Below, piece by piece: positions 44,838-46,548 of a DNA stretch of 46,548 bases (position 1 is its first letter; each line of letters begins with the position of its first letter). Under the pieces are notes generated by a model. The model did no database searches. It saw only the letters and a list, made by a program, of their open reading frames with translations, and was not told the origin of the DNA. The DNA is from an uncultured Clostridia bacterium (GTDB taxonomy: Bacteria > Bacillota > Clostridia > TANB77 > CAG-508), in NCBI GenBank assembly GCA_944388745.1, contig CALXJZ010000003.1, positions 1-46,548 on the forward strand, in the 5' to 3' direction. A program made the position numbers and the translations under genes.

Positions 44838-46548
44838 ATGAAATTGAAAAAAGTATTAGTAGTTATTGTATTAGCGATTGCTTTTATGCTTAATGTTTTA
44901 TTATATTCAAATGTAGTTTATGCAGCAACAGCCAGTACACCAATGTATTTAGGAATTACTGAATTAAAAATGGATAGTGGAATGGGATATGCAATAGGAG
45001 ATCCAGGTACAGGAAGTACAACAAGCACAGCTGCAAAAATATGGAATATTGTAAAATATAGTACAGCTTCATCTAATGATCCAACTGAGGCAAATATTTA
45101 TTGTGTAAAATCAGGGGTTGGTTTTCAAAATACAAATGAAAGAGCGACTTATGATATTTTTTATGATATGAAGTCTCAAAAAAGTGAAATTCAAGAACAA
45201 AATGAAGTATTAAGAGGATTAGTAGAAGGAACTATAGAATTAGATGATGGAACAACTATAAGCCAATATAGTGCTATACTTGCTTCATTAGATTTATTTT
45301 ATTATAGCAAGACATCTTCTGAAGAAGATCGAGCAGCTTTATTGCAGGCAGCACAAGTTCCTACTTATACATATAATTTAACTGATGATGATATAGAAGC
45401 TGTTCAACAAGCAGCATTATGGTATTTTACAAATTATGGAGAAGATAATGGGAAATTTGATCAAACTTCAAAATCTGGATGGTTAAATTATACAACAAAT
45501 GGAACTAGCTATACAAGTTTAGGGGATTATAATATAGGAACGAGGGAAGGACAACAAAGAGAAGAACAAGCACAAATTTTATATAATTATTTAGTTAGAA
45601 CAGCTATAAAAAATGCACCTAAATATGACAATGTTGGAACACAATCAACAGGTGCACCTGCACAAGTAAATACAACAAGAATAGATTATGAGGAAAGTAA
45701 TGGTAATTATATTATAGGACCAATTAATATTTCAGAAAATGCAAGTAATCCATCTTCATATACTATTGATTTTGTTGTTGAAGAAGCAGGAATAGAGACA
45801 TCTGATTATAAATTATTAGATAGTAACCAATCAGAAGTATCTCAAGGAACAACAGTAAAAGATTTAGTAGGACAAAATTTCTATATTTCTGTACCTAATA
45901 CTGTAAATATTGGAGATATTAGTGTTAATATAACTATTAATTATAGTAATACGAAATTAACATTATGGGTATCAAGTACAAATAATGGAGAACAACCAGT
46001 AGTAATACCAGAAAAAGAAAATGTGTCAGTACCAACTGAATTAACTATTACACAACATGATGACAGAGAATTTGACTTAGCATTAAGAAAATACATTACT
46101 GAAGTAAATGGAGTGGAATTAACAGGAGCAAATGTTAGAGTTCCAAATATTGACGAATCAACATTAGCTTCAGGTACAACTGCTACATATAAACACAAAA
46201 AAGACCCAGTTCTTATAGAATCAGGTGATGTAGTAACTTATAGAATTACAATATACAATGAAGGAGAAAAGTCTGGTAGAGCAACAAAAATAGTAGACCA
46301 ATTACCAGAAGGATTAGCATTTTCTCAAGTTGTAAGTGGAAACTTTGAATTAGATAGTTATGATGAAGAGACTAATAGATTGAGTTTAAAGAGAAGTGAT
46401 AGTAACACAGAAAATTTAGACCCATATACAGAAGGAAATTTAGACTCAGAAACTATAGAAATAGAATGTACAGTAACAGCAACACCAGATACTCAAAATT
46501 CAACAATATTAACAAATGTTGCATGGATTTCAGAAGAATATGATGCAG
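44838..46548 (+). CDS. surface adhesin with Cys-Gln thioester domain and DUF11-like repeats (3' truncated by window edge)
   Basis: The frame is open from the ATG at 44838 (ribosome site AAAGGAG) to the window end: 570 residues so far, with no stop. A signal peptide (about 1-30, ending VVYAA) precedes an N-terminal domain with IYCVKSG (Cys89) and AVQQAALWYFTNY (Gln191, Trp195). This is the [YFL]C and Q-x-A-[IVL]-W pair that forms the internal thioester in TED adhesins, a reactive group that couples covalently to host surface amines. Two beta-sandwich segments follow (about 270-390), then FDLALRKYITEVNG (about 413) and a DUF11-like repeat (ESGDVVTYRITIYNEG). The FDL-L-KYI element also occurs in the two large proteins upstream, showing shared ancestry. 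The C-terminal anchor is outside the window. Confidence 0.85.
   Translation, partial: MKLKKVLVVIVLAIAFMLNVLLYSNVVYAATASTPMYLGITELKMDSGMGYAIGDPGTGSTTSTAAKIWNIVKYSTASSNDPTEANIYCVKSGVGFQNTNERATYDIFYDMKSQKSEIQEQNEVLRGLVEGTIELDDGTTISQYSAILASLDLFYYSKTSSEEDRAALLQAAQVPTYTYNLTDDDIEAVQQAALWYFTNYGEDNGKFDQTSKSGWLNYTTNGTSYTSLGDYNIGTREGQQREEQAQILYNYLVRTAIKNAPKYDNVGTQSTGAPAQVNTTRIDYEESNGNYIIGPINISENASNPSSYTIDFVVEEAGIETSDYKLLDSNQSEVSQGTTVKDLVGQNFYISVPNTVNIGDISVNITINYSNTKLTLWVSSTNNGEQPVVIPEKENVSVPTELTITQHDDREFDLALRKYITEVNGVELTGANVRVPNIDESTLASGTTATYKHKKDPVLIESGDVVTYRITIYNEGEKSGRATKIVDQLPEGLAFSQVVSGNFELDSYDEETNRLSLKRSDSNTENLDPYTEGNLDSETIEIECTVTATPDTQNSTILTNVAWISEEYDA

Overview
The window is about 46.5 kb of very AT-rich DNA with Gram-positive translation signals: AAAGGAGG-type ribosome sites, frequent TTG and GTG starts, and TTGACA-17-TATAAT promoters. 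The gene content (MreBCD, PBP2, MinC, MecA, SpoIIE, CotF-type coat proteins, 3D-domain and M23 wall enzymes, candidate Spo0A boxes) points to a rod-shaped, endospore-forming low-GC Firmicute, most likely an anaerobic member of the Clostridia. I cannot name the species from sequence alone. I saw no rRNA, tRNA, CRISPR array, insertion sequence or phage gene.

Layout. (1) 1-7 kb: the 3' end of pcrA, a small membrane protein, two spore-coat (CotF-like) genes, a convergent Rpn-type nuclease, an M23 peptidase with a consensus 0A box upstream, mecA on the minus strand, and a shortened DUF2207-like membrane protein. (2) 6.9-13.8 kb: a cell-shape and division operon, DUF4321-radC-mreB-mreC-mreD-mrdA-minC, behind a TTGAAA-17-TATAAT promoter. 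Two of its spacers carry large nested palindromes. (3) 13.8-14.7 kb: a translationally coupled minus-strand pair of Asn-rich small proteins. (4) 14.8-32.4 kb: an island of three giant surface proteins (1611, 1325 and 2799 aa). (5) 32.7-38.3 kb: spoIIE, a WG-repeat membrane protein and an unrecognised tail-anchored protein. (6) 38.4-44.6 kb: housekeeping genes acpS, tatD, htpX, lemA, a YabE-like G5/3D protein, xth and an AI-2E family transporter. (7) From 44.8 kb to the window edge: a fourth surface protein with a complete thioester-domain signature (Cys89 and Gln191).

The most interesting material is the surface-protein island and two families of intergenic structure. The 2799-aa ORF looks like a head-to-tail fusion of paralogues of the two genes just before it. 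It keeps the first protein's C-terminal membrane anchor and the second protein's signal peptide in the middle of the chain. The second protein has the Cys-containing start of a thioester-like domain but lacks the expected Gln. Only the second protein and the end of the fusion carry PxTG-like sorting signals, and no sortase gene is in view.

Among the intergenic structures, a GGGGAC-type repeat sits at or over the stop codon of five unrelated genes (pcrA, the giant fusion gene, spoIIE, lemA, xth), always in the sense orientation of the gene it follows. Two copies are almost identical 57-mers. Separately, three spacers (mreC/mreD, mrdA/minC, and WG protein/unknown protein) are filled by nested inverted repeats with the same architecture but different sequences.

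All functions are homology-style readings by eye. No database search was run.
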